Of a DNA stretch of 64,000 bases, positions 47,101-56,097 are shown in pieces. Under the pieces are notes generated by a model. It saw only the letters and a list, made by a program, of their open reading frames with translations. It searched no databases and had not been told where the DNA came from. Origin of the DNA: Pseudoxanthomonas sp. CF385 (GTDB taxonomy: Bacteria; Pseudomonadota; Gammaproteobacteria; Xanthomonadales; Xanthomonadaceae). The position numbers were made by a program, and so were the translations under genes. Position 1 is the first letter of the stretch. The number at the start of each line of letters is the position of its first letter. Where the stretch lies: positions 1,394,001-1,458,000 of the forward strand of contig NZ_FNKZ01000001.1 in assembly GCF_900104255.1 (NCBI RefSeq), read 5' to 3'.

Positions 47101-47418
47101 CCAGAGATGGACGAGGAACAGCACCGACAGCAGGCCGGCGACCGCGGCGCGCACCCGGCGTTCTTCGCTGCGCCAGGTGGCGATGGCCACCAGCACGCCG
47201 ACCACCGGCACACTGTCGTCGACGAAATGGCCGCTGCCCATGTTCACCAAGGTGAATCCGGCCGCCATCACCCAGGCCAAGGCAGCCGCGAAGCGCTGTG
47301 CCCAGTGCACGGGCCGCCATAGGTCCTGGTGTATTGCCAATGCCTTCCCCTGCGGGACCGACGCCCCGGGCACTGTGATACCCAAATCGCCGTCGGGCCG
47401 CAAGCACGGCGGACGCAA
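44137..47418 (-). CDS. Multi-pass membrane GGDEF-EAL protein (probable cyclic-di-GMP phosphodiesterase)
   Basis: About 1093 residues. About ten hydrophobic segments fill residues 40-430, then a periplasmic-type loop, another membrane segment near 585-605, a GGDEF domain and an EAL domain. The GGDEF catalytic loop reads GGEGF (residues about 739-743), so cyclase activity is unlikely. The EAL domain is complete: EAL at 869-871, LALDDFGTGYSS, IKIDRSFV and EGVET. It therefore should degrade cyclic-di-GMP, perhaps with GTP as regulator. The start is uncertain: a TTG at 47418 or GTG at 47373. Confidence 0.9.
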   Translation of the reverse strand: MRPPCLRPDGDLGITVPGASVPQGKALAIHQDLWRPVHWAQRFAAALAWVMAAGFTLVNMGSGHFVDDSVPVVGVLVAIATWRSEERRVRAAVAGLLSVLFLVHLWQFHALGTCLVLAATTIIVWARLWRTYWAEFVMRVFAAALLLLSVQPVLGALQPGGGPAEIGWSLALSALAMFLLVYTPSLRAGRTLDTSTELVAVVLAFTVVALVGWHVPGSLVGRMGVSYLPMRPVSTLALAGLALALLLRQRDHERAAWILMGVVALPLVLTLLHTLGGITTPLNTMLYAVGWLPRVSSPLIGGYTDYGVLTAWVAIALLPQALQRWENTRWGIVRGLGIAMASVAGMAALGLLFQLPYHREGMSMYQISLTATAQLGAMGLALAVAGENSLRERLFGVLPMAAALILGGMFWLAATADRDAMARRVMETQTATAGTTFLRGVELRRSALRQLSSSLVAARPDVAEDLFDRHVADMVRAYAAFRVVRSVGEAGEFRWVEPGFNAPVAPSPPLPVADDGLLQPVPGGWWLTVDSGGRRTQAFIALDGFVTTLNKAVFSDRPVRATADGMATVEQGEPFGEPLSVQTVSLPGHEVELALWAPPALTSFALPRALVVGGLSSGLLIAVVLFLLDLSRRRSTEAAETARSLLTETERRLDAQRRLNDAAAMDSATGLPRFSAQATLITEQIGAQTPSGHGLAIVDLDGFGMVNDSFGHDGGDEVLRRMGQRISGAVGDEGQVYRYGGEGFLVHFADTDIDQLSRWAEEIRRAVGQPIALYSTHPSFTVTASIGLAHSPEHGIDLQSLLRSADDARHLAKRAGRNQVRLPSAGAQQEANDRLSRVTALREAVARGQLRLAYQPVVAGDSLQLTGFEALARWRHPVWGEVPPSVFIPLAESAGLMEDIGHFVLEQACQQLARWRAMGLRTLGMAVNLSPSQLGQPTLAPWIAECLQRHALPADALTLELTESVLVEDMGAAQQILQSLHALGVRLALDDFGTGYSSMAYLQRLPLDIIKIDRSFVDGIAAESTDRAIARTILVLAHEMGLRTIAEGVETAEQMSALQQMRCDEMQGYFFGRPMEVDEATALARGQLRQAMA

Positions 47419-47439
47419 TGGGTGAACGGGGCAGGCAGA

Positions 47440-47465
47440 ACCGGCGCGCGGTCACGCGCGCCGGT
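47440..47465 (-). terminator. GC-rich hairpin downstream of the alpha/beta hydrolase gene
   Basis: A perfect 10-bp stem, ACCGGCGCGC/GCGCGCCGGT, with a 6-nt loop begins 12 bp past the hydrolase stop. No T-run follows. Confidence 0.5.
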
Positions 47466-47476
47466 GCGGTGCGGCG

Positions 47477-48478
47477 TCAGCTCTTGGCGAACGCCAGCAT
47501 GTCGGCGTTGAGCTTGTCCTTGTGCGTGTCGGTGATGCCGTGCGGCGCGCCCGGGTAGACCACCAGCTGGCTGTTCTTCACCAACTTGGCCGACGCGCGC
47601 GCGGCGGCGTCGATCGGCACGATCTGGTCGTCGTCGCCGTGGATGATGATGGTCGGCACGTCGAACTTCTTCAGGTCTTCGGTGAAGTCGGTTTCCGAGA
47701 ACGCCTTGATGCTGTCGTAGGTGTTCTTGTGCCCGCCCATCATGCCCTGCAGCCACCAGGCGTCGATCACGCCCTGCGAGGGCTTCGCGCCCGGGCGGTT
47801 GTAGCCGAAGAACGGGCCGCTGGGGATGTCCTTGAACAACTGCGAGCGGTTGGCCAGCAGGCCCGCGCGGATGCCGTCGAACACGTCGATCGGCAGGCCG
47901 CCGGGGTTGGCCTCGGTCTTCACCATCAGCGGCGGCACGGCGGACACCAAGCCGGCCTTCTTCACCCGCTTCGTGCCATGGCGGCCGATGTAGCGCGCCA
48001 CTTCGCCACCGCCGGTGGAGAAGCCGAACATCGTGATGTCCTTCAGGTCCAGGTGTTCGATCAGCTGCGCCAGGTCGTCGGCGTAGTGGTCCATGTCGTT
48101 GCCGTCCCATGGCTGGCTGGAGCGCCCGTGGCCGCGGCGATCGTGCGCGATCACGCGGAAGCCGTTCGCGGCCAGGTGATAGGCCTGGGACTCCCAGCTG
48201 TCCGCATTCAACGGCCAGCCGTGGCTGAGGGTGACGACCGGGCCGTCCTTCGGGCCCCAGTCCTTGAAGTAGATCTGCACGTCGTCTTTGGTGGTGAACA
48301 GGCCCATGGCGGTTCTCTCGAGGGTGGGGGAAGGGGGAGGGAGCGGCGATGCGGTCGAGGCGGGCGCCTCGCTGCGGCTGCACGCGGCCAGCGGCAGGAA
48401 GGCCGCGCCGGTGATGGCCGCGCCGGCCAGCATCAGCTGCCGCCGTTGCAGGTCGATGTCGTGGGGAGTGTCCGGCAT
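47477..48478 (-). CDS. Alpha/beta hydrolase (arylesterase/haloperoxidase family) with exported lipoprotein-like leader
   Basis: 333 residues. The hydrolase begins at Met58 ([18 protein letters not shown]), the normal start of this family. The nucleophile is Ser154 (FGFSTGGGE), with Asp284 in GDDDQIVP and His313 in APHGIT. Ahead of it is a 57-residue leader with a twin Arg (RR at 12-13), a hydrophobic stretch and a lipobox LAAC (Cys33). The enzyme is therefore probably Tat-exported and lipid-anchored, unlike typical cytosolic members. An internal start at Met58 with AGAGA upstream could also make a cytosolic form. Confidence 0.9.
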   Translation of the reverse strand: MPDTPHDIDLQRRQLMLAGAAITGAAFLPLAACSRSEAPASTASPLPPPSPTLERTAMGLFTTKDDVQIYFKDWGPKDGPVVTLSHGWPLNADSWESQAYHLAANGFRVIAHDRRGHGRSSQPWDGNDMDHYADDLAQLIEHLDLKDITMFGFSTGGGEVARYIGRHGTKRVKKAGLVSAVPPLMVKTEANPGGLPIDVFDGIRAGLLANRSQLFKDIPSGPFFGYNRPGAKPSQGVIDAWWLQGMMGGHKNTYDSIKAFSETDFTEDLKKFDVPTIIIHGDDDQIVPIDAAARASAKLVKNSQLVVYPGAPHGITDTHKDKLNADMLAFAKS

Positions 48479-48645
48479 GGGGCGTAATCCGGGGTGACGG
48501 GGCGACACCCACCTTCCCATCGCCGTTCACGGACCGATTGCACCGGCGTGCGCAGATGCGGCGCCCCGTCCATGGCGGGCGAGCGAAGCGCCGCAGGCGC
48601 GCGGGTGCGCTAGAGTCCGCGGACACCGTCACCGGAGCGTCCGCG

Positions 48646-49035
48646 ATGCCGATCGAACTGAAGATGCTGGCCTGGTCCGTCGCCCTGGGCCTGGTGCATG
48701 TGCTGGTCGGGGCGGCGCTGACCACGCACCAGCGCGGCCTGAAGTGGAATGTCGGTGCGCGCGACGCGGTCCTGCCGCCGCTCACCGGCGTGGCGGCCCG
48801 CGTGGATCGCGCGCTGCGCAACTTCCTGGAGACCTTCCCCTTCTTCGCTGCCGCCGTGCTGGCGGTCGTGGCGCTGGAACGCGGCGATGCGTCCACCGCG
48901 CTGGGCGCACAGTGCTACTTCTGGGCGCGCTTGGCCTACGTGCCGCTTTACGCGGCGGGCGTGCCCTATCTGCGTACGGTGGTGTGGGCGGTCTCGCTGT
49001 GGGGACTGCTGCAAGTCCTCTGGGCGCTGCTGTAA
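48646..49035 (+). CDS. MAPEG-family membrane protein
   Basis: 129 residues with four hydrophobic segments and the MAPEG signature RALRNFLETFPFFAAAVL. MAPEG proteins include glutathione transferases and eicosanoid enzymes; bacterial members are mostly untested. The ATG is preceded by GGAG. The gene stands alone between the hydrolase (divergent) and the ClpP-like lipoprotein. Confidence 0.9.
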   Translation: MPIELKMLAWSVALGLVHVLVGAALTTHQRGLKWNVGARDAVLPPLTGVAARVDRALRNFLETFPFFAAAVLAVVALERGDASTALGAQCYFWARLAYVPLYAAGVPYLRTVVWAVSLWGLLQVLWALL

Positions 49036-49152
49036 GCGCGTCGCGCGCAGGTTCATCGCCGGGCAGGGCTGGGTCATCCGATTCACACTAGACTAGGGGC
49101 GACCCCCCCTCAGACCCGCGTGCATGCGCGCGGGCGGTGTGCGAACGACCGG

Positions 49153-50295
49153 ATGCTGTCCCGTATTTCCTCTCTGACGCTGCTCTCGCTGCTGGCCTTG
49201 CTTGCGCTGGCGGGGTGCCGCATGGACACGCCCGACGTCGCGCCCGACGCGCTCGCGCAGGCGCCGGTCGAACCGCCGCAGGACACGCCCGCGCAGCAGG
49301 CCGAACGCGGCGACGGCGCGGTGTCGACCGGCCCGGTGGCGGCCGGGGCCTCCAGGGCGGACGGCGTGCTGCCGACCGAATGGCCGACGGCCAAGGTCGC
49401 GTCCGGCACCGCCTACGTCAGCTGCCAGGCCGACTACACCACCGAGGAAGGCGACGGCGTGGCGCTGGAATCGCTGGCGTTCTTCAGCGTGGTCGATGCG
49501 CTGTCGCCCTGCCAGAAGGGGGGCGTGCTGCGCCTGCGCTACCAGGGCAAGATCGCGGCCGATTTCACCGACCTGGTGACCCGCGTGGCCGACATCGCCG
49601 ACCGCATGGGCATCCACAAGCGCATCCTGGACCTGGACTCGGCCGGCGGACAGGTCGAGGACGCCATCCGTGCAGGCGACGTCATCGGCGCCAGCGGCTG
49701 GACGATCTGGGTGCGCGAGGGTTCGGTCTGCCACAGCGCCTGCGTGTTCGTGCTGGGCGCGGGCGACAACCGGATGATCTCCGGCAAGGTCGGCGTGCAC
49801 CGGATCATCCGCATGAGTTCCACCGCGACCACCCGCAGCGAACTCAACGAGGAACTGCGCGGCGTGTACGACCGGGTGAAGGATTACCTGTCGCGCAACG
49901 GCGTGGCGGTGGCCGTGGCGGATCTGATGATGACGGTGCCGAACCGCCGGCTGCGCCTGCTCAGCAAGGACGAGCTGCAGGAGTACGGCCTGGACGGCAC
50001 CAACGCCGCCCAGGACGACCTCGACCGGCTGCAGCTGATGCGCCGCTGCGGGGCCGATTTCGTCAATCGGCGCGACGCCTTCATGCGCAGCTTCGATACC
50101 GAGTGCAAGACCGCCGGCACCGGCCTGGACGAGATGCAGGCCTGTGGCCTGAAGCTGCGCGGGCGCTTCCAGTTCCCCGATGCGAAATGCCCGGCCGACA
50201 GCCCGCTGTCCGAGTTCGACCGCATGGCGGACGTGGAAACCGCACCCGAGGACGCCGCCGGCGCGCCGCCGCCGGAGGCGGGCACCGCTCCCTGA
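49153..50295 (+). CDS. Lipoprotein with ClpP-like periplasmic domain
   Basis: 380 residues. A lipobox (ALAGC, Cys22) is followed by an Ala/Pro-rich linker to about residue 75. The core matches the ClpP/crotonase-like fold of periplasmic COG3904 proteins: LDLDSAGGQVEDAIRAGDVI, Ser195 within CHSACVFVLGAG, and His216 in GVHRII. This catalytic pair suggests serine protease or transpeptidase-like chemistry at the envelope. The C-terminal 120 residues are unassigned and contain four Cys. The hairpin array lies directly downstream. Confidence 0.8.
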   Translation: MLSRISSLTLLSLLALLALAGCRMDTPDVAPDALAQAPVEPPQDTPAQQAERGDGAVSTGPVAAGASRADGVLPTEWPTAKVASGTAYVSCQADYTTEEGDGVALESLAFFSVVDALSPCQKGGVLRLRYQGKIAADFTDLVTRVADIADRMGIHKRILDLDSAGGQVEDAIRAGDVIGASGWTIWVREGSVCHSACVFVLGAGDNRMISGKVGVHRIIRMSSTATTRSELNEELRGVYDRVKDYLSRNGVAVAVADLMMTVPNRRLRLLSKDELQEYGLDGTNAAQDDLDRLQLMRRCGADFVNRRDAFMRSFDTECKTAGTGLDEMQACGLKLRGRFQFPDAKCPADSPLSEFDRMADVETAPEDAAGAPPPEAGTAP

Positions 50296-50313
50296 GCCTA
50301 CGCGGCAGGACGG

Positions 50314-50635
50314 GCGAGGCTTCTTGGCTCACGCGCCAGGCAAAAAGCCTCAGCGTTGAGGCTTAGTGTGAGTAGAGCGAGGCTTTTTTGCTCATGCGCC
50401 AGGCAAAAAGCCTCAACGTTCATGCTTGGTGTGAGTAGAGCCAGGCTTTTTTGCTCACGCGCCAGGCAAAAAGCCTCAACGCCGAGGCTTAGTGTGAGTA
50501 GAGCGAGGCTTTTTCACTCACGCGCCAGGCAAAAAGCCTCAACGCCGAGGCTTAGTGTGAGTAGAGCGAGGCTTTGTCACTCACGCGCCAGGCAAAAAGC
50601 CTCAACGCCGAGGCTTGGTGTGAGTAGAGCGCATC
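50314..50635. repeat. Tandem array of 63-bp hairpin units
   Basis: Units start with GCCAGGCAAAAAG at 50335, 50398, 50461, 50524 and 50587, exactly 63 bp apart; the last is truncated and a half unit precedes the first. Each contains the near-palindrome AAGCCTCAACG(TT or CC)GAGGCTT followed by AGTGTGAGTAGAG and then a second GAGGCTTTTT. On the minus strand the palindrome is followed by a T-run, a terminator shape reading out of the S4 gene; AAAAAGCCTC can also pair with GAGGCTTTTT further along. The array fills the 380-bp gap between two convergent genes; nothing else is seen in that gap. 63 is a multiple of 3, so frames stay open as 21-residue repeats, which I do not call genes. Confidence 0.92.
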
Positions 50636-50675
50636 CTCGTGTGAGAACGGGGCGCCACCACGCGGCGAGGGCGGG

Positions 50676-50900
50676 TCAGCCCTCGACGCCCACCACCCGG
50701 ATCTCCGCATCGCCGAGGCGGACGACCTGGCCGGCGCGGATCTTCGCGGTCTTGCGCAGTTCCACTTCGCCATCGACCGTCACCTCGCCGCTGGCGACGA
50801 GGGCCTTGCCCTGGCCGCCGCTGTCGGCGAGGCCGACCAGTTTCAGCAGTTGGTTGAGTTCCACGTGGTCGCGGTCGAGATCGAAGTCGATGGTGTGCAT
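50676..50900 (-). CDS. Small S4-domain RNA-binding protein (YbcJ-like)
   Basis: 74 residues that are essentially one S4 domain: VELNQLLKLVGLADSGGQGKALVASGEVTVDGEVELRKTAKIRAGQVV (read in pieces). YbcJ-type proteins bind structured RNA, perhaps ribosome-associated. Last gene of a minus-strand unit with the sigma factor and membrane protein. Confidence 0.9.
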   Translation of the reverse strand: MHTIDFDLDRDHVELNQLLKLVGLADSGGQGKALVASGEVTVDGEVELRKTAKIRAGQVVRLGDAEIRVVGVEG

Positions 50901-50925
50901 GCCGGCAGTGTAAGGCAGCGCATGT

Positions 50926-51570
50926 TCACTCGCGTTCGAAGCGCGCGATCTCGTCCAACTGGGCGCGGGCGCGGCGGATGCTCTCGCTTTCCTCCCAGCC
51001 CGCGGCCGTCGATGGCCGGCGTGCGCGCCGCCAGAACACGATCCCCACCGTGCCCAGGAAGCCGGCCAGGCCCAGCAGCAGGCTGTAGCTGATCCATGCC
51101 GGCGTGCCGGCCGCCGGATCGACGTCGCCGAGGCCGGCGAACCCCACCACCACCAGCACCCACATGATCCACCAGGGCGCGCCGCAGACGGTCGCGTTGA
51201 TCGCGTGAAAACGGCGCAGCAGGGCGAACCGCTTCTGGATCTTCAGCACCGGGGCGGTGTAGTCCATGGTGCCGATCAGGCTCATGGTGATGAAGGCCAT
51301 CACCATGGTGATCACGCCGAAGGCGTGCAGGGCGATCCCCGTGGCGAACAGGCCGGGTACGTCCGTGTTGCGTCCCCAACAGGCCACGCCCAGCACCAGC
51401 AGGCCGATCCCCAGCCCGGCCTGCAGCACCTGGCCCCAGAACAGCGGGCGCACGCTGGCGCGCACCCGGTCCAGCTTGCGGTCGCGCAGCAGTTGCCACT
51501 GGATGGCTTCCTGCCGCTCCAGGCGGTCGCCCAGCATCTGCCAGGCCGCTTTCAGATCATCGAGTTCCAT
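50926..51570 (-). CDS. Four-helix membrane protein linked to an ECF sigma factor
   Basis: 214 residues. The first 45 residues are cytosolic and charged (MELDDLKAAWQMLGDRLERQEAIQW), followed by four hydrophobic segments and a charged C-terminus. This layout, just downstream (24 bp) of a sigma gene, fits a membrane-bound anti-sigma or signal partner, although no known anti-sigma motif is seen. Function inferred only from context. Confidence 0.7.
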   Translation of the reverse strand: MELDDLKAAWQMLGDRLERQEAIQWQLLRDRKLDRVRASVRPLFWGQVLQAGLGIGLLVLGVACWGRNTDVPGLFATGIALHAFGVITMVMAFITMSLIGTMDYTAPVLKIQKRFALLRRFHAINATVCGAPWWIMWVLVVVGFAGLGDVDPAAGTPAWISYSLLLGLAGFLGTVGIVFWRRARRPSTAAGWEESESIRRARAQLDEIARFERE

Positions 51571-51594
51571 GAGGAGGTTCCTGTCGTCGTCAGG

Positions 51595-52116
51595 TCAGAG
51601 TTCGTTGCGGACGCGCTGTTTCAGCCGGCTGATCTTGGTGGCCACGTTGGTCTCGCTGAGGCCGAGCACGTCGGCGATCTCGCGGTAGCTGCGGTCTTCC
51701 AGGTAAAGCAGCAGCAGGGCGCGGTCGAGCGGCGGTTGCGCGTGGATGAAGCGGTACAGCAGGTCGACCTGCTGGCGGCCCTCGTGGTCGTGCGCATGCG
51801 GGTCGGCGAGGTCGTGGTGGGCATCGCTCCACGCGTCCGGCTGGACGCCCCGGGTACGGCCGCGCACGTAGGAAATCGCCACGTTCAGCGCGATGCGGTA
51901 CATCCACGTGGCGGCGGGGCGCTGCGGGTCGTAGCCGGGCCACGCGCGCCAGAGCTGGGTGGCGATCTCCTGCATCAGGTCGTCGCGGTCGTCCGGGTGC
52001 CAGGCATAGGTGCCGGCCACCTTGGCGACGATGCCGCGGTGGGCCTGCAGCAGGGCCTGGAAGCCGTCGCGGGCGTCCGTGTCCGTCGGGGAGGTCATGG
52101 CGAGGGTCGTTTCCAT
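51595..52116 (-). CDS. ECF-type RNA polymerase sigma factor
   Basis: 173 residues. Region 2 is DDRDDLMQEIATQLWRAWPGY and TWMYRIALNVAISYVRG; region 4 has YREIADVLGLSETNVATKISRLK. It is the first gene of a unit with the membrane protein and S4 protein. ATGs at 52116 and 52098 are both possible. Promoter consensus unknown. Divergent from the DEAD-box helicase gene. Confidence 0.9.
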   Translation of the reverse strand: METTLAMTSPTDTDARDGFQALLQAHRGIVAKVAGTYAWHPDDRDDLMQEIATQLWRAWPGYDPQRPAATWMYRIALNVAISYVRGRTRGVQPDAWSDAHHDLADPHAHDHEGRQQVDLLYRFIHAQPPLDRALLLLYLEDRSYREIADVLGLSETNVATKISRLKQRVRNEL

Positions 52117-52287
52117 TCCGGCACCGGGTCGATTGTGCGGTCAGGAAGTGGTTCGCCGCCGTGGCGGGAAAATCACACGGCCGCCGGCAGAATCCGGGTC
52201 GTCGCGTGCTGCAACGCGACAGGAGCCCCCCGAAAGCGCACAATATGCGGCTCGGCGTGCGGCTCCGCGACGCCCCGGAGTCCCCGC

Positions 52288-54204
<1,917 letters not shown>

Positions 54205-54211
54205 CGGAACA

Positions 54212-54228
54212 CCGGCGCGGGGCGCCGG
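54212..54228 (+). terminator. Short GC hairpin after deaD
   Basis: A perfect 7-bp stem, CCGGCGC/GCGCCGG, with loop GGG begins 8 bp past the deaD stop. No T-run. Confidence 0.45.
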
Positions 54229-54301
54229 CACGTGGCATGGAAGTTGCATTTCGTAGACGCAAGCCAGCGCACCGGGTGTCGGGAAGCGGCGACGTACCGG
54301 A

Positions 54302-55960
54302 GTGTTCGTGAAGGGATGGGGGAGGCAACGAGGCGTGATCGCAGGGTGGCTGCTGCTGCTCTGTGCGCTGCCGTGCCTGGCCTCCGCCGCCCCGCAGGTC
54401 GGCCGGGACTACCTGGTCACCGGCGCACCGACGTCCGAACAAGCCCCTCAGCGTCACTGCACGCCCGCCATGCAGGCCGAACTGACCGAGCGGGTCGAGA
54501 TCCCCGCGCCGCCCGAGGGCTGGTCCGGCGCGCCGCAGGCGGTCAACGTCTTCAACATCTTCGCCGGTGAGGTCCGGGTGCACCACGGCGACCGCGAGAT
54601 CTGCGGGCGCATGCACGACGCGCGCACCCGCGACTCCCGTTTCCGTGCCGGCGTCGGCATGGTGGTCGTACCGCCGGCCGGCAACCACGAACCGATCCAG
54701 GTCGCCTGGGCGACGCCGCTGAAACCCGGCTGGATCCCCACCGTGCGGATCGGCGCGCCCAGCCCGGTGCAGCAGTTCGACACCGCGCGCCTGCTGGTGC
54801 GCACATCCTGCCTGGCCATCGCGATCGCGCTGGCGTTCATGGCGTTGATGGGCTTCCTGAGCACGCGCGACCGCGTGTTCCTCGGCTACACCCTGCTGTG
54901 CACGCTCACCGTACTGGGCCAGGCCGTGCTCAGCGGCCTGAGCGGCTATCCTGAACCGTGGTTGCCGATCGGCGAGCAGGAAGCGCGCTGGCTGGTCGTG
55001 TTCTCGTGCCTGGCGCTGCCGGTGCTGCTGTACGTGATGTGGTTGCTGGTCGGCGCCGCGCGCGCCTGGCCCACCACGGAGCGATGGCTGCCGTGGCTGA
55101 CCGCCGCGATCTGCGCCACCGCCGTGGCCGCGCTGTGGCTGCCGCGGGACGCGCTGTCGCGGCTGGCGGTGGGCATGGACGCCGGCTTCGCGGTGGGCTG
55201 CCCGGCGATCCTGGCGCTGGGCCTGGCGAACCTGCGCCATCGGCGCGCCGATGCGCTTGCCGCGATCGCCGCGGTGCTGCCGTTCCTGGCGATGACCGTC
55301 ATGGACCTGGCCGACAGCCGGCTGCTCATCGAGTACCGGGTCGAGGCGATCCAGTTCTCGATCACCTGGTTCCTGACGGTCAGCGCGTACGTGCTGAACC
55401 TGCGCCTGGGCCATCTGCGCCGCCAGCGCGACGAGATGCGCGCACTGGCCGACACCGACGCACTCACCGGCCTGCCGAACCGGCGCGCCGGCCTGCAGCG
55501 GCTCGAGCAGCACATGGCCGATGCGCGCAACGGCGCGGGCGCGCTGTCGGTGGGCTTCCTCGACATCGACCTGTTCAAGCGCATCAACGACGTGCACGGG
55601 CATGCGGTCGGCGACCGCGTGCTGGTGGCCGTGGCCGGCACCCTGACCTCGGCGGTCCGCACGCCGGTCGACGTGATCCGGATGGGCGGTGAAGAGTTCC
55701 TCGTACTGCTCCCCGGTGTCGGCGGCGATGCCGCCCGCGGTCGCCTGGAGCAGATGCGCGTGCAGGTCAGTGCGGCCGGCGACAGCCTGGCCATCGCCGG
55801 CCTGACGGTGACCGCGAGCATCGGCCTGGCCACCTTCACGGCGGACGATGGCGATGCCGCCTCGCTGCTGCGCCGCGCGGACGCGGCGATGTACCGGGCC
55901 AAGCGCGCCGGCCGCGACCAGGTGGTCGAGGCCGAGACGGCGCTGGCCGACAGTACCTGA
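54302..55960 (+). CDS. Membrane diguanylate cyclase (GGDEF)
   Basis: About 552 residues. A signal-like N-terminus is followed by a periplasmic sensor of about 140 residues, then seven hydrophobic segments (about 165-375), the 7TMR-DISM-type layout. The GGDEF domain has an active site loop GGEEF at 462-466 and DIDLFKRINDVHGH, so cyclase activity is expected. The start is a GTG at 54302 (another at 54308); no ATG gives the signal segment. Confidence 0.9.
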   Translation: MFVKGWGRQRGVIAGWLLLLCALPCLASAAPQVGRDYLVTGAPTSEQAPQRHCTPAMQAELTERVEIPAPPEGWSGAPQAVNVFNIFAGEVRVHHGDREICGRMHDARTRDSRFRAGVGMVVVPPAGNHEPIQVAWATPLKPGWIPTVRIGAPSPVQQFDTARLLVRTSCLAIAIALAFMALMGFLSTRDRVFLGYTLLCTLTVLGQAVLSGLSGYPEPWLPIGEQEARWLVVFSCLALPVLLYVMWLLVGAARAWPTTERWLPWLTAAICATAVAALWLPRDALSRLAVGMDAGFAVGCPAILALGLANLRHRRADALAAIAAVLPFLAMTVMDLADSRLLIEYRVEAIQFSITWFLTVSAYVLNLRLGHLRRQRDEMRALADTDALTGLPNRRAGLQRLEQHMADARNGAGALSVGFLDIDLFKRINDVHGHAVGDRVLVAVAGTLTSAVRTPVDVIRMGGEEFLVLLPGVGGDAARGRLEQMRVQVSAAGDSLAIAGLTVTASIGLATFTADDGDAASLLRRADAAMYRAKRAGRDQVVEAETALADST

Positions 55961-56097
55961 CGCAACGCGACCACTGGTCGGCCCGCTGCGTCGGCCGCGC
56001 GCCTGCCCCTCAAGCCCGGGCCGTCCTGGCCGATGAACGAGCGCGGGGGCCTGCGTGTCCGGCCTCCGCACAGCGGCAGCACCGACGGGAGCGGTAC

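Noticed and set aside
44017..47322. 1101-codon plus-strand open frame
   Set aside because: It is antisense to the GGDEF-EAL gene, rich in Arg, Gln and His, with no recognisable domain: a GC-bias shadow.
50356..50913. 185-codon plus-strand frame through the 63-bp array
   Set aside because: It is repeat-derived (21-residue units) and runs antisense into the S4 gene.
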